Shown one piece after another: positions 45,980 through 57,058 of a DNA stretch of 60,602 nucleotides (position 1 is its first letter; the number at the start of each line of letters is the position of its first letter). The stretch comes from Bordetella sp. (GTDB lineage Bacteria; Pseudomonadota; Alphaproteobacteria; Caulobacterales; Caulobacteraceae): contig JAFKFS010000019.1 in assembly GCA_017308115.1 (NCBI GenBank), forward strand, positions 1 through 60,602, written 5' to 3'. The position numbers were made by a program, and so were the translations under genes. The notes below the pieces were generated by a model. That model was given only the letters and a program-made list of their open reading frames with translations, ran no database searches and was not told the DNA's origin.

Positions 45980-46001
45980 CTAGCCGCGGAGCTTGCGCGT
46001 C
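45949..46001 (-). repeat. Duplicated 3' end of dnaA
   Basis: CTAGCC-C-CG-C-AGCTTGCGCGTC (45949-45970) repeats CTAGCC-G-CG-G-AGCTTGCGCGTC (45980-46001) with two mismatches, 31 bp apart. Both encode T-R-K-L-R-G-stop on the minus strand; the distal copy lies beyond the dnaA stop. Confidence 0.8.
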
Positions 46002-47425
46002 AGGGCCTCGACGTCGCGGGCGATCTGGTCGTCCTTGGGCATCAGCTCCTCGATCTTGCGGACCCCGTGCAGGACGGTGGTGTGGTCGCGCCCGCCGAAG
46101 CGGCGGCCGATGTCGGGATAGGAGCGGGTGGTGTGCTGCTTGCACAGATACATGGCGATCTGGCGCGGGCGGGCGATGGCGCGGGTCCGGCGCTCGCTCA
46201 AGAGGTCGGCCTGCTTCAGGCTGAAGTGCTCGGCCACCGTCTTCTGGATCTCGTCCACGGTGATGCGGCGCTCCGGCCCGGTGCGCAGGGCGGCGCCCAG
46301 CAGGGACTGGACCTCGTCCACGCTCAGGGCCGACAGGCGGGCGCCCGCGACGGCGGCCAGGGTGTTCACCGCGCCTTCCAGCTCGCGCATGGAGCCGGGG
46401 GTGCGGTCGATCAGATGCTCCAGCACCTCGGGTCGGGCCTCGCCCGAGACGACGCCCAGCTGGGCCAGGGCGTTCAGGCGCGCCTCCGCCACGGCGACCT
46501 TCAGATCGCGGTCCGCCGCCTCGACCGGGCAGGTCAGGCCCGCGGCCAGGTGGCTGCGCAGGCGCGGCTCGACGTCGGTCAGGGCCACCGGCGCCCGGTC
46601 GGCCGACAGGACGATGCGCTTGCCGTCCTCGATCAGGGCCGTGAGGGTGTTCAGCAGCTCTTCCTGGGTCGAGGTCTTGCCGCCGACGAACTGGACGTCG
46701 TCCAGCAGCAGCATGTCGGCCGAGCGCAGGCTCTCCTTGAAGGCGGCGGTCGAGCGGTCCTGCATGGCGCGCACGAAGGTCGACAGGAAGCGTTCGGCGG
46801 TCAGATAGACCACCTTGGCGTCCGGGCGCAGGCGCTGCGCCTCCCAGGCGATGGCGTTCAGCAGGTGGGTCTTGCCGTAGCCGTAGGGCCCGCAGAAGAA
46901 GACGGGGTTGAAGTGGCCGTCGGCCCAGGTCGCCACCTGTTTGGCGATGGCCAGGGCGAAGGCGTTGCCGTGGCCCTCGACGAAGCTGTCGAAGGTCAGC
47001 CGCTCCTGCAGGCCGGCGGCGCGCACGGCGCGGGCGCCGTCGGCGGCCGGGGCGAAGGCGGGGGCGGCGGCAGGCGAGGCGGCGGCGGCGCTGATCGAGG
47101 CCAGGCGCGGTGCCTCGCGCGAGGCGGCGGCGGGCGGGACCGAGCCCATTTCGGCGCGGCAGCGCACCTCCAGACGGCGGGCCAAGCCGTCCAGGCCCAG
47201 CCACAGCTCGTTCATCCGGCGCAGGGCGTTCTTGCGCACCCAGTCGCGCGCATAGGCGGTCGGCGTCACCAGGATCAGATTGCCCTGGGAGTCCACGCGC
47301 ACCGCGGAGGGCGCGATATAGGAGCTGAAGGGCCCGTCCCCGATCTCAGCCTTCAGGCGGTCCGCCGCCTCGGTCCAGATACGGTTGGGATCCGTCATTC
47401 CCGCCATCGCCGCGCCCCCGATCAT
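45980..47425 (-). CDS. dnaA: Chromosomal replication initiator protein DnaA
   Basis: The initiator ATPase that opens oriC. Domain I is WTEAADRLKAEIGDGPFSSYIAP, a short Ala-rich domain II follows, domain III has FFCGPYGYGKTHLLNAI (Walker A) and MLLLDDVQFV (Walker B), and domain IV has ARPRQIAMYLCKQHTTRSYPDIGRRFGGRDHTTVLH, the DnaA-box binding signature. The start is uncertain: ATG codons at 47425, 47407 and 47398 are possible and none has a good ribosome site; 47398 (MTDPNRIW) would match other DnaA N-termini closely. Confidence 0.96.
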   Translation of the reverse strand: MIGGAAMAGMTDPNRIWTEAADRLKAEIGDGPFSSYIAPSAVRVDSQGNLILVTPTAYARDWVRKNALRRMNELWLGLDGLARRLEVRCRAEMGSVPPAAASREAPRLASISAAAASPAAAPAFAPAADGARAVRAAGLQERLTFDSFVEGHGNAFALAIAKQVATWADGHFNPVFFCGPYGYGKTHLLNAIAWEAQRLRPDAKVVYLTAERFLSTFVRAMQDRSTAAFKESLRSADMLLLDDVQFVGGKTSTQEELLNTLTALIEDGKRIVLSADRAPVALTDVEPRLRSHLAAGLTCPVEAADRDLKVAVAEARLNALAQLGVVSGEARPEVLEHLIDRTPGSMRELEGAVNTLAAVAGARLSALSVDEVQSLLGAALRTGPERRITVDEIQKTVAEHFSLKQADLLSERRTRAIARPRQIAMYLCKQHTTRSYPDIGRRFGGRDHTTVLHGVRKIEELMPKDDQIARDVEALTRKLRG

Positions 47426-47913
47426 TCCGAACACCCGCCACAAGAGTTATCACCGACGAACACCCTTCGAGAGGCCTGATCCAGGGACGACTTCTCTCGC
47501 CTCGCGAAGCCGGGCTTCGCAAGCGGGATCGTACTCACGGACAGACATCTCGCGCCGAAGGAAATCATTGATTTCCCTCGTCTTCATCCAGAAAGGACGG
47601 AAGTGCGTTACCCCCTCAACTTACCCTCGGAGCGGCGGAGATCAACGCTGATTCGAGTCGAGATTCGCACTTAAATTGATTGACTCCGGCAAACCTCGGC
47701 AGGGCTTGGGAAAATGGCGATTTCGCCTCATTCCCGAACGTGAATCGACCAGCTCCACTTAGCCGCAGACAGCAAGACGGCGAGGGAGCTTTCGCTTCCT
47801 CGCCGTTGAATTTATTCTGCTTTTTTAAAAAGCGCCGGTTACAGGCGCTCCGCCGTCGTCGCATTGCGCCGCGTGACGAAGCCGTGAAGACCCGTCCGCG
47901 CGCCCTGGCGAAA
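47426..47913. other. Region between rpsT and dnaA
   Basis: About 490 bp upstream of dnaA, holding the dnaA promoter region, an AT-rich stretch near 47640-47690 and 47810-47830, and the rpsT terminator. I saw no cluster of TTATnCACA boxes and no TTAA-N7-TTAA CtrA site, so I do not call an origin here. Confidence 0.5.
47820..47849 (-). terminator. Intrinsic terminator of rpsT
   Basis: On the minus strand AGCGCC-TGTAACC-GGCGCT followed by TTTTTAAAAAA, 65 bases after the rpsT stop. A second hairpin (ACGGCGAGG/CCTCGCCGT, about 47777-47806) with T-rich sequence on the plus side lies just beyond. Confidence 0.8.
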
Positions 47914-48183
47914 TCAGGCGGCCGACAGCTTCTTCAGCTGGGCGGCCAGACGGCTGACCTTGCGCGAGCCGGTGTTCTTGTGAACCACGCCCTTGGACAC
48001 GGCGCGCATCAATTCCGACTGGGCGGTGATGAACGCGGCCTTGGCGGTTTCCACGTCGCCGCCCGTGACGGCTTCCTGGAACTTGCGCAGATAGGTGCGC
48101 ACGCGGGTGCGGCGGGCCTTGTTCACTTCGGTCCGCGCTTCGATCTTGCGGATCGCCTTGCGGGCGCCTGCATTGTTGGCCAT
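47914..48183 (-). CDS. rpsT: 30S ribosomal protein S20
   Basis: An 89-residue, Lys/Arg/Ala-rich helical protein starting [18 protein letters not shown] and ending in [12 protein letters not shown], with [13 protein letters not shown], the S20 signature near the C-terminus. It binds 16S rRNA early in 30S assembly. The ATG at 48183 is the family start; the frame extends further upstream without conservation. In Caulobacterales rpsT commonly precedes dnaA. Confidence 0.96.
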   Translation of the reverse strand: MANNAGARKAIRKIEARTEVNKARRTRVRTYLRKFQEAVTGGDVETAKAAFITAQSELMRAVSKGVVHKNTGSRKVSRLAAQLKKLSAA

Positions 48184-48348
48184 CGGGTAAAAACCTTCGA
48201 ACGTAAACGCCGCAGACCCACGTCCACGGCGAGGAAATCTCAAGAGCGCGCGGCTATAGCGGAAAGCCCCCGGCCGGTCAACGCGACCCGGCCGGAATTG
48301 AGTCGGGGCCGGGGTTTGCGCCCCATGCGATCCGGCCCCGACGCGGAT

Positions 48349-49134
48349 TCAACGGCCGGTGAAGGCGGGCTTCCGCTTCTCGACGAAGGCGGCCATCCCC
48401 TCCTTCTGGTCGTCGAAGGCGAACAGGGAGTGGAACAGGCGGCGCTCGAACACCACCCCCTGCGCCAGGGTCGTCTCGAAGGCGGCGTTGACCAGCTCCT
48501 TGTTGGCCATGACGGCCAGGATCGACTGTCCGGCGATCCTGGCGGCGGCGGCGCGCGCCTCGTCCAGCAGGGCGTCGGCGGCGACGACGCGCGAGACCAG
48601 GCCCGAACGCTCGGCCTCGGCCGCGTCCATCATCCGGCCGGTCAGGCACATGTCCATCGCCTTGGCCTTGCCCACGGCGCGGGTCAGGCGCTGCGAGCCG
48701 CCGATGCCGGGCGCCACGCCCAGGTTGATCTCGGGCTGGCCGAACCTGGCCGTGTCCGAGGCGATGATGAAGTCGCACAGCATGGCCAGCTCGCAGCCGC
48801 CGCCCAGGGCATAGCCCGACACCGCCGCGATGATCGGCTTGCGGAAGCCCGCCACCCGGTCGTGCGCCCGCGCGAAGAAGTTGCCGCGATACATGTCGGC
48901 ATAGGCCTGGTCCGCCATCTCCTTGATGTCGGCGCCCGCCGCGAAGGCCTTGGCCGAACCGGTCAGGACCACGCACCGGACGGAGTCGTCGTCGGCCACG
49001 CTCTCCAGGAAATCGCCCAGTTCGCCGGTCAGGGTGGTGTTCAGGGCGTTCAACGCCTCGGGCCGGTTCAGGGTGACGACCGCATAGCCGTCAGCGTGCC
49101 GTTCGATCAGCAGGGTGGAATAGGCGTCGGCCAT
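48349..49134 (-). CDS. Enoyl-CoA hydratase (crotonase family)
   Basis: A 261-residue crotonase-fold enzyme of fatty-acid oxidation that hydrates 2-enoyl-CoA. The oxyanion-hole strands are [11 protein letters not shown] and [14 protein letters not shown]; the two catalytic Glu residues lie in GGGCELA and [13 protein letters not shown]. Length and motifs are typical of short-chain enoyl-CoA hydratase. It lies between mutM-side genes and rpsT, as in relatives. Confidence 0.93.
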   Translation of the reverse strand: MADAYSTLLIERHADGYAVVTLNRPEALNALNTTLTGELGDFLESVADDDSVRCVVLTGSAKAFAAGADIKEMADQAYADMYRGNFFARAHDRVAGFRKPIIAAVSGYALGGGCELAMLCDFIIASDTARFGQPEINLGVAPGIGGSQRLTRAVGKAKAMDMCLTGRMMDAAEAERSGLVSRVVAADALLDEARAAAARIAGQSILAVMANKELVNAAFETTLAQGVVFERRLFHSLFAFDDQKEGMAAFVEKRKPAFTGR

Positions 49135-49174
49135 CGGGCGCTCCTCTATAGATGTCGCAGGGAGGTCTAGCGCC

Positions 49175-49393
49175 TCAGCCCTCCCACTGGAACACCTCGC
49201 CGAGCTCGACGCCGAAGACCTGGGCGATGCGGAAGGCGGCTTCGAGGCTGGGCGAGTATTTGCCCTGCTCCATGGCGACGATGGTCTGGCGCGTCATGCC
49301 GATGCGGGCGGCGAGGTCCGCCTGGGTCATTTCGTTCGCGTGAAAGCGCAGTTCGCGGATGCGGTTCCTTATAGGCGGCGGCGGCTTGCCCAT
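49175..49393 (-). CDS. Small XRE-family transcriptional regulator
   Basis: A 72-residue HTH protein: [53 protein letters not shown] is the Cro/CI helix-turn-helix (read by motif [16 protein letters not shown]). Regulators of this compact type often follow a membrane protein gene, as here, with start and stop sharing a base (TGATG). The likely role is control of that gene pair. Confidence 0.9.
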   Translation of the reverse strand: MGKPPPPIRNRIRELRFHANEMTQADLAARIGMTRQTIVAMEQGKYSPSLEAAFRIAQVFGVELGEVFQWEG

Positions 49394-49881
49394 CAGCGGC
49401 CCCGGCGCAGCAGGGCCAGGGACAGGCCCCAGCGCGCCAGCTCAGACAGCATGATGCAGCCCAGCACCGCATTAGCCGCCAGCACCAGGCCGTTGCCGGG
49501 GATCATCCAGCGTGCCAGCGCATCGGGGCGGGCCGCGCCCCAGAAACCGACGCCGTAGGCGACCGCCGACACCGTGACCAGCAGAATAATCAGCGCCATC
49601 AGCGACACATGGCTGGCCTGCAGCGTCGCCAGTCCCTCGCGCTCGTCCCGCGCTCGCCGCTCGGCCTTGGAGGTGGTCAGCATGGCCAGGGCCGTCAGTC
49701 CGCTTTCCAGCACCACCACGGCGATCAGGCCGAGCACGAACAGCCCGCCCATGTCGGCGGCGAAGTCCGCCTGCTTCAACCCGCCGCCCAGCACCCGCTC
49801 GCCGAACCGCCAGGCGTAGGCGCCCCAGACCAACAGGCCGGCGATGATGGCGACCCACAGGTGCTTCTCGCGAAAGGTCAT
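49393..49881 (-). CDS. Four-helix membrane protein paired with an XRE regulator
   Basis: A 162-residue inner-membrane protein with four hydrophobic segments (VAIIAGLLVWGAYAW; MGGLFVLGLIAVVVLES; LMALIILLVTVSAVAYGVGF; GNGLVLAANAVLGCIML). The ATG at 49881 has GAGGAG six bases upstream; a GTG one codon earlier is less likely. Membrane protein plus small HTH pairs of this kind are widespread; function unknown. Confidence 0.82.
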   Translation of the reverse strand: MTFREKHLWVAIIAGLLVWGAYAWRFGERVLGGGLKQADFAADMGGLFVLGLIAVVVLESGLTALAMLTTSKAERRARDEREGLATLQASHVSLMALIILLVTVSAVAYGVGFWGAARPDALARWMIPGNGLVLAANAVLGCIMLSELARWGLSLALLRRGR

Positions 49882-49974
49882 CACGCGCTCCTCGGCTGCT
49901 GTCTCGGAGCAATGTCACATCAAGCGGATTTAGTGTCCATTATTTTTTACATGAAGTCGAAATTTTACGACACA

Positions 49975-50838
49975 TCACTTTTTCTGGCAGACCGGGCAGA
50001 AGAAGGTCGAGCGGCCGCCCTGGACGATGCGGCCGACCACGCCGGCGCAACCTTCGGTGCGGCACGGCTCGCCCTCGCGCCCATAGACGTCGAAGCGGTG
50101 CTGGAAATAGCCCTGGCCGCCCTCGACGTTGGCGAAGTCCTTGAGCGTCGATCCGCCCGCCGCGATGGCGTCGTGAAGGACGTGGCGCACCTCGGCCGCC
50201 AGCCGCTCCAGCCGGGTGCGGCCGACCTTGCCCGCCGACGTCAGGGGCGAGATGCGCGCGCGATAGAGGGCCTCGCACACATAGATGTTGCCCAGGCCCG
50301 CCACTATGCCCTGGTCCAGCAGGCTGACCTTGATGTTCTGGGCCTTGCCCGCGAAGGCCTCGGCCAGAAGGGCGCCCGAGAAGGCGTTGCCCAGCGGCTC
50401 CGGCCCCAGCCTGGCGAACCAGGCGTGACCCTCGACCGCCTCGGTCGGGATCAGGCCCATGAAGCCGAAGCGCCGCGCGTCGGCGTAGCCCAGCCGCGTC
50501 AGCGCCCCGCCCCGATCGGCCGTCAGGCTCATGTGCTCATGCTTGCCGACGACCGGCGCCGCCGTCTCGAACCGCCCCGGCGCCGCGCCCTCCAGGGTGA
50601 AGCGGCCGGTCATGCCCAGGTGCGTCACCCAGGTCTCGCCCGTCGACAGCGGGAACAGCAGATATTTGGCGCGCCGATCGAGCCGCAGCACCGTCGCCCC
50701 CTCCAGCCGTTCGACGAAACGCTCGGGGAAGGGAAAGCGCAGGTCCGGCCGGTTCTGGCGCGGCGCGGTCAGACGCGCGCCCTCCAGCACGGGTTCAAGA
50801 CCGCGACGGACGGTTTCGACTTCAGGCAACTCAGGCAT
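49975..50838 (-). CDS. mutM: Formamidopyrimidine-DNA glycosylase
   Basis: A 287-residue base-excision repair enzyme that removes 8-oxoguanine and nicks the strand. It begins MPELPEVETVRRGL with the catalytic Pro2 and Glu3; THLGMTGRF, the H2TH region QGIVAGLGNIYVCEALYRARISP, and the C-terminal zinc finger (CRTEGC ... FFCPVCQKK) follow. All key residues are present. Confidence 0.96.
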   Translation of the reverse strand: MPELPEVETVRRGLEPVLEGARLTAPRQNRPDLRFPFPERFVERLEGATVLRLDRRAKYLLFPLSTGETWVTHLGMTGRFTLEGAAPGRFETAAPVVGKHEHMSLTADRGGALTRLGYADARRFGFMGLIPTEAVEGHAWFARLGPEPLGNAFSGALLAEAFAGKAQNIKVSLLDQGIVAGLGNIYVCEALYRARISPLTSAGKVGRTRLERLAAEVRHVLHDAIAAGGSTLKDFANVEGGQGYFQHRFDVYGREGEPCRTEGCAGVVGRIVQGGRSTFFCPVCQKK

Positions 50839-50943
50839 GGACAGAGAGGTAGCGGTTGGGAGGTCGTCAGAGAAGAGGCGCGCCCCGTTGTCACGGCCCG
50901 GCTTTCAGGCTTAGCCTCGCCGCGATTTCCAAGAGGCTCCCGC

Positions 50944-52992
50944 ATGACGGACAAACCCGCCGGAACCGGCAAACGCATCGAACTGACGCTTCGCGCCCTG
51001 ATCCTCGGGTGTCTGCTGGCGGCGGTCTTCACGGCGGCCAACACCTATCTGGGGCTGAAGGTCGGCCTGACCTTCGCCTCGGCCATTCCGGCGGCGGTCA
51101 TCTCCATGGCCCTGCTGCGGGCGTTCCGCGGCTCGACCATCTGGGAGAATATGACGGTCCAGACCGTCGCCTCGGTCGGCGGCTCCATGAGCGCCATCAT
51201 CTTCGTCCTGCCCGGCCTGGTGATGATCGGCTGGTGGATGAGCTTCCCCTTCTGGGAGTCGGTGATGATCTGCGTCCTGGGCGGTGTGCTGGGGGTGACC
51301 TTCTCCATACCCCTGCGCCGCACCCTGGTCGTCCAGGGCGGCCTGCCCTATCCCGAGGGCGTCGCCGCCGCCGAGGTGCTGAAGGTCGGCTCGCCCGGCG
51401 CGGACCAGACCGAGGAGGCGGTGCGCGAGAACCGCTCGGGCCTGTTCGTCGTCATCGGCGGGGCGGTCGCCTCGGCCTTCTTCGGCTTCCTGGCCGCCGC
51501 GCGCGTGTTCGCGGCCGAGACGGCCGCCTTCCTGCGCCTGCCTGCGGCCTTCGGCGGCGGGGCGACCGGGGTCGGCTTCTCCATGCAGTTCGCCCTGCTG
51601 GGCGCCGGGCACCTGATCGGTCTGGCGGTCGGCCTGACCCAGCTGTTCGGCCTGGTCCTGGCCTGGCTGATCTTCGTGCCTGTCCTGACCTCGCCCGAGT
51701 TCGTCGCCTGGGCCGCCGCCCACGGCCTGCCCTCCATCGCCGCGGGCGTCCCGGCCGAGGCCGGAGCCGAGGGGCTGGCCATGACCGTCTGGGCGCGCGA
51801 GGTCCGCTTCATCGGCGCGGGCGTCATCGGCGTGGCCGCCCTGTGGACCCTGGCCAAGCTGGCCCGCCCCCTGGCCGCCGGCCTGGCCTCGGCCGTCGCC
51901 GCCCAGGCCCGCCGCGCCCACGGCGAAACGCTGGAGCTGGCCGAGCAGGACATTCCCATCAAGCTGGTCGGCCTGATCTCGGTCGCCGCCCTGGTCGGCA
52001 TCGCCGTCCTTCTGGCCGTGGTGGCCCAAGGCACGGCCCTGGCCGGTTCGGCCCCGCTGCTGGTCATCGGCGGCCTGGTCTATGTGGTGGTCATCGGCTT
52101 CGCCGTGGCCGCCATCTGCGGCTATATGGCCGGTCTGATCGGCTCGTCGAACAGCCCGGTGTCGGGCGTCGGCATCCTGGCCGTCATCATCGCCTCCCTG
52201 TTGATACTGGGGGTCCTGGCCATCGCGGGCGTGCCCGCCGATCCGTCCATCGTCGCCTTCGCCCTGATCGTCACCGCCGTGGTCTTCGCCGTGGCCGTGA
52301 TCGCCAACGACAACCTGCAGGACCTCAAGACCGGCCAGCTGGTCGAGGCCACGCCCTGGCGGCAGCAGGCGGCCCTGCTGGTCGGCGTCGTCGCCGGCGC
52401 CCTGGTCATCCCCTTCGTGCTGGACATGATGAACCAGGCCTTCGGCTTCGAGGGCGGGCCGCCCGCCATCGTCCAAGGTTCGCAGACCCTGGCGGCGCCC
52501 CAGGCGACCCTGATCTCGGCCCTGGCCAAGGGCGTCATCTCGGGCGACCTGCGCTGGGACCTGATCGGCCTCGGCGCCGTGGTCGGCGTCCTGGTCATCA
52601 TCCTCGACGTCGTCCTGCGCCGCACGACCAACGACCGGATCAAGCTGCCGCCGCTGGCCGCCGGCATCGGCGTCTATCTGCCCGCCGCCGTCACCACCAT
52701 GCTGGTCGTCGGCGCCGTCTGCGGCTGGCTGTACGACCGGGCGGTCAGGTCGACCCGCTACGCCGACGTGGCGCGGCGCATGGGCGTGCTGCTGGCGTCG
52801 GGCCTGATCGTCGGCGAGAGCCTGTTCGGCGTCTTCACCGCCGCCGTCATCGTCGGCGCCAAGAACGAGGCGCCCTTCGCCCTGCTGCCCGCCGACAGCG
52901 GCTGGCCCGCCATGGGAGCGGGGCTGATCGCCTTCGCGGCCCTGACCTACGCGCTCTACGCCTGGGTGCGCCGCCGCGCCGCCAAGGTCTGA
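50944..52992 (+). CDS. OPT-family oligopeptide transporter
   Basis: A 682-residue polytopic membrane protein. LTLRALILGCLLAAVFTAANTYLGLKVG is read as the N-terminal OPT signature (NTYLGLKVG), followed by PYPEGVAAAEVLKVG and GLIGSSNSPVSGVG, motifs of the bacterial OPT family. About 15 hydrophobic segments can be counted. It likely imports oligopeptides or metal chelates by proton symport; substrate not predictable. The long frame extends upstream through antisense of mutM; the ATG at 50944 is the plausible start. Confidence 0.9.
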   Translation: MTDKPAGTGKRIELTLRALILGCLLAAVFTAANTYLGLKVGLTFASAIPAAVISMALLRAFRGSTIWENMTVQTVASVGGSMSAIIFVLPGLVMIGWWMSFPFWESVMICVLGGVLGVTFSIPLRRTLVVQGGLPYPEGVAAAEVLKVGSPGADQTEEAVRENRSGLFVVIGGAVASAFFGFLAAARVFAAETAAFLRLPAAFGGGATGVGFSMQFALLGAGHLIGLAVGLTQLFGLVLAWLIFVPVLTSPEFVAWAAAHGLPSIAAGVPAEAGAEGLAMTVWAREVRFIGAGVIGVAALWTLAKLARPLAAGLASAVAAQARRAHGETLELAEQDIPIKLVGLISVAALVGIAVLLAVVAQGTALAGSAPLLVIGGLVYVVVIGFAVAAICGYMAGLIGSSNSPVSGVGILAVIIASLLILGVLAIAGVPADPSIVAFALIVTAVVFAVAVIANDNLQDLKTGQLVEATPWRQQAALLVGVVAGALVIPFVLDMMNQAFGFEGGPPAIVQGSQTLAAPQATLISALAKGVISGDLRWDLIGLGAVVGVLVIILDVVLRRTTNDRIKLPPLAAGIGVYLPAAVTTMLVVGAVCGWLYDRAVRSTRYADVARRMGVLLASGLIVGESLFGVFTAAVIVGAKNEAPFALLPADSGWPAMGAGLIAFAALTYALYAWVRRRAAKV

Positions 52993-53013
52993 GGCGGCTA
53001 GGCTTCAAGCCGG

Positions 53014-53901
53014 CTACAGGGCGGCGGCGAAGGCCTCCGCCGCCCGACTGGCCCCGCGCTCGCGGTGGCGCAGCCGATAGAAGGGCCGCTCGGGCAGGTC
53101 GAGCGGCAGACGCACCAGCCGCCCCGCCTCGATCAGGGACCGGGCGGCCAGTTCCGAAATCGCCGTGACGAGGCCGCCGCCGTCCCCGGCGCCGGCCGCG
53201 ACCGCCGTCAGGATCGCCTCATTGGACGGCAGGACCAGGGCCGTCTTCAGATCCGACGCCGCCATGCCGCGCGGCAGGGCCGCCTCAAACTCGCTGCGGG
53301 TGCCCGAGCCCGCCTCACGCAGCGCCCAGTCCAGCGCCTTCAGCTCGCCCGCGCCCAACGGCCGCGCCCGCTCCGCTAGCGGATGGCCCGGCGCCGCCAC
53401 CACGATCAGCCGGTCGGCGCCGATCCGCGTCCGCTCCAGCCGGGGCGCGTCCTCGGCGCCCTCGATCAGGCCCAGCTCCGCCTCGCCCGCCAGAACGGCC
53501 TCGACCACCTGATGGGTGTTGCCGATCGACAGGTGGAGGTCCACGCCCGGATGGCTCCGGGCGAAGGCGGCCATGCGCGGCGGCAGCCAGTAGGCGGCGA
53601 TGGTCTGGCTGGCGGACAGCCGCACCGAGCCGCGCTTCAGCCCGGCCAGTTCGTCCAGCATCCGCTCCGCCGCCTCGGCCCGGCCCAGCACCGCCCGGGC
53701 TTCGGGCAGGAAGGCCGCCCCAGCGGCGTTCAGGGCCAGGCCCCGCCCGACCCGGTCGAACAGCCGCGCCCCGTGCCGCGTCTCCAGGGCGCCGACTGCG
53801 GCGCTGACCGCCGACTGGGACAGATGCAGCGCCTCGGCGGCCCGCGTCATATGCAGGCGTTCGGCCACGGCGACGAAGATGCGCAGCTGTTCCAGCGTCA
53901 T
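53014..53901 (-). CDS. LysR-family transcriptional regulator
   Basis: A 295-residue regulator with the N-terminal winged HTH (MTLEQLRIFVAVAERLHMTRAAEALHLSQSAVSAAV by motif: RAAEALHLSQSAVS) and a substrate-binding domain. It is divergent from a YeiH-type exporter gene, an arrangement known for LysR/YeiH pairs (CysB/YeiE-like regulators), so it probably controls that gene in response to a sulfur compound or similar ligand. Exact effector unknown. Confidence 0.92.
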   Translation of the reverse strand: MTLEQLRIFVAVAERLHMTRAAEALHLSQSAVSAAVGALETRHGARLFDRVGRGLALNAAGAAFLPEARAVLGRAEAAERMLDELAGLKRGSVRLSASQTIAAYWLPPRMAAFARSHPGVDLHLSIGNTHQVVEAVLAGEAELGLIEGAEDAPRLERTRIGADRLIVVAAPGHPLAERARPLGAGELKALDWALREAGSGTRSEFEAALPRGMAASDLKTALVLPSNEAILTAVAAGAGDGGGLVTAISELAARSLIEAGRLVRLPLDLPERPFYRLRHRERGASRAAEAFAAAL

Positions 53902-53910
53902 GCGCTATTG

Positions 53911-53961
53911 ATCGATCAGATCGATTGTTAAGTCCACAACTAGGCGTTGGATCGATCAGAT
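53911..53961. promoter_or_regulatory. Direct repeat ATCGATCAGAT, likely LysR operator
   Basis: Exact ATCGATCAGAT at 53911-53921 and 53951-53961, 40 bp apart, in the 81-bp divergent gap between the lysR-type gene and the exporter gene. Placement suits binding of a LysR tetramer; the second copy is close to the exporter start. Confidence 0.55.
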
Positions 53962-53982
53962 GACGGCGCGGATAAGGGCCGC

Positions 53983-55029
53983 ATGGCCCTCGCTCTCGAC
54001 CCTGCCGCTTCACCTCGTCGCCTGACGGGTCCGGCGCGCCTGCTGCCCGGCGCGGCCCTGGCGGCCGCCGTCGGCGCCCTGGCCCATGGGCTCCAGAGCG
54101 TCGAAGTCCGGCTGTTCGGACAGGCCTGGATCGAGGGCCTGGTGCTGGCCATCCTGATCGGGGCGAGCCTGCGTCTGGTCTGGACGCCGTCGCCGCTGTG
54201 GACGCCGGGCGTGAACTTCAGCGCCAGGACCCTGCTGGAGATCGCCGTGGCCCTGCTGGGCGCGACCGTCTCGGGCGCGGCCGTGGCCGCCCTGGGGCCG
54301 TGGCTGCTGGCGGCCATCGTCGGGGTCGTCGTCCTGGCCGTCCTCGGCGGCTATGCGCTGGGAAGGGCCTTCGGCCTGCCGCCCGCCATGGCCCTGCTGG
54401 TCGCCTGCGGCAACGCCATCTGCGGCAATTCGGCCATCGCGGCCGTCGCCCCCGTCATCGAGGCTGAGAGCGAGGACGTGGCCGCCGCCATCGGCTTCAC
54501 CGCCGTCCTGGGCGTCGCCGTGGTGCTGCTGGTTCCCCTGGTCGGCGCCCTGCTGGGCTATGACGCGACGCGGGTCGGGGTGCTGGCGGGCTTGACGGTC
54601 TACGCCGTGCCCCAGGTGCTGGCCGCCGCCGCGCCGGCCGGCCTGGCCGCCGTCCAGACCGGCGCGGTGGTCAAGCTGGTGCGCGTGCTGATGCTGGGGC
54701 CGGTCTGCCTGACGCTGGGCCTGATGCGTTCGAGCAGGCGCGGAGCCGGGCGCGGACCGAGGCTGCATCAGATGGCGCCCTGGTTCGTCCTCGTTTTCCT
54801 GGCGCTGATGGCTCTGCGGTCGCTGGGCGGGCTGCCCGAGGCGATCCTGCCGCCGCTGCAGGTCTCGGTCTCGGCCCTGACGCTGATCGCCATGGCGGCC
54901 CTGGGCCTGACGGTCGATCCGCGCGCCGTGCTGCGGGCCGGACCGCGCGTGGCTGCGGTCGCCGCCCTGTCCGCCCTGCTGATCGGCGTTCTGGGCGTCG
55001 GCGTCATCGCCGTCCTGCCGCTGGGCTGA
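53983..55029 (+). CDS. YeiH-family putative sulfate exporter
   Basis: A 348-residue membrane protein of the UPF0324/YeiH family, with about ten hydrophobic segments. Family marks: [19 protein letters not shown] by motif [33 protein letters not shown], and [14 protein letters not shown]. The frame opens at a TTG 12 codons earlier, but the ATG at 53983 is preceded by AAGGG. Described relatives are annotated as sulfate exporters on limited evidence. Confidence 0.88.
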   Translation: MALALDPAASPRRLTGPARLLPGAALAAAVGALAHGLQSVEVRLFGQAWIEGLVLAILIGASLRLVWTPSPLWTPGVNFSARTLLEIAVALLGATVSGAAVAALGPWLLAAIVGVVVLAVLGGYALGRAFGLPPAMALLVACGNAICGNSAIAAVAPVIEAESEDVAAAIGFTAVLGVAVVLLVPLVGALLGYDATRVGVLAGLTVYAVPQVLAAAAPAGLAAVQTGAVVKLVRVLMLGPVCLTLGLMRSSRRGAGRGPRLHQMAPWFVLVFLALMALRSLGGLPEAILPPLQVSVSALTLIAMAALGLTVDPRAVLRAGPRVAAVAALSALLIGVLGVGVIAVLPLG

Positions 55030-55162
55030 GTCGAGATTGAGCACCGGACTGGCGTTTCGGCCCGCATCCCTGTAAGAGGCGCGCCGAACCCTTCCCTTTT
55101 CTGCAATCTTCTTGCAGCGGCGCGGCCCTTCCGTGACCGAACACAGTCCGCCCGAGCCCGAA

Positions 55163-56995
<1,833 letters not shown>

Positions 56996-57019
56996 TCCCG
57001 GCGACCCGCCGAAACGAAG

Positions 57020-57047
57020 AAGGCGGCCCCTGCGGGCCGCCTTTTTT
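57020..57047 (+). terminator. Intrinsic terminator of typA
   Basis: AAGGCGGCCC-CTGC-GGGCCGCCTT followed by TTTT, 24 bases after the typA stop and 11 bases before the convergent gene ends. The symmetric A/T flanks let it work in both directions. Confidence 0.9.
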
Positions 57048-57058
57048 GCGCCTGGCGG

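Noticed and set aside
45900-47479. Long frames on both strands over dnaA
   Set aside because: Shadows of dnaA, whose domains III and IV are complete in the reported frame.
47426-47913. Possible oriC next to dnaA
   Set aside because: No cluster of DnaA boxes and no CtrA sites seen; in Caulobacter the origin is away from dnaA.
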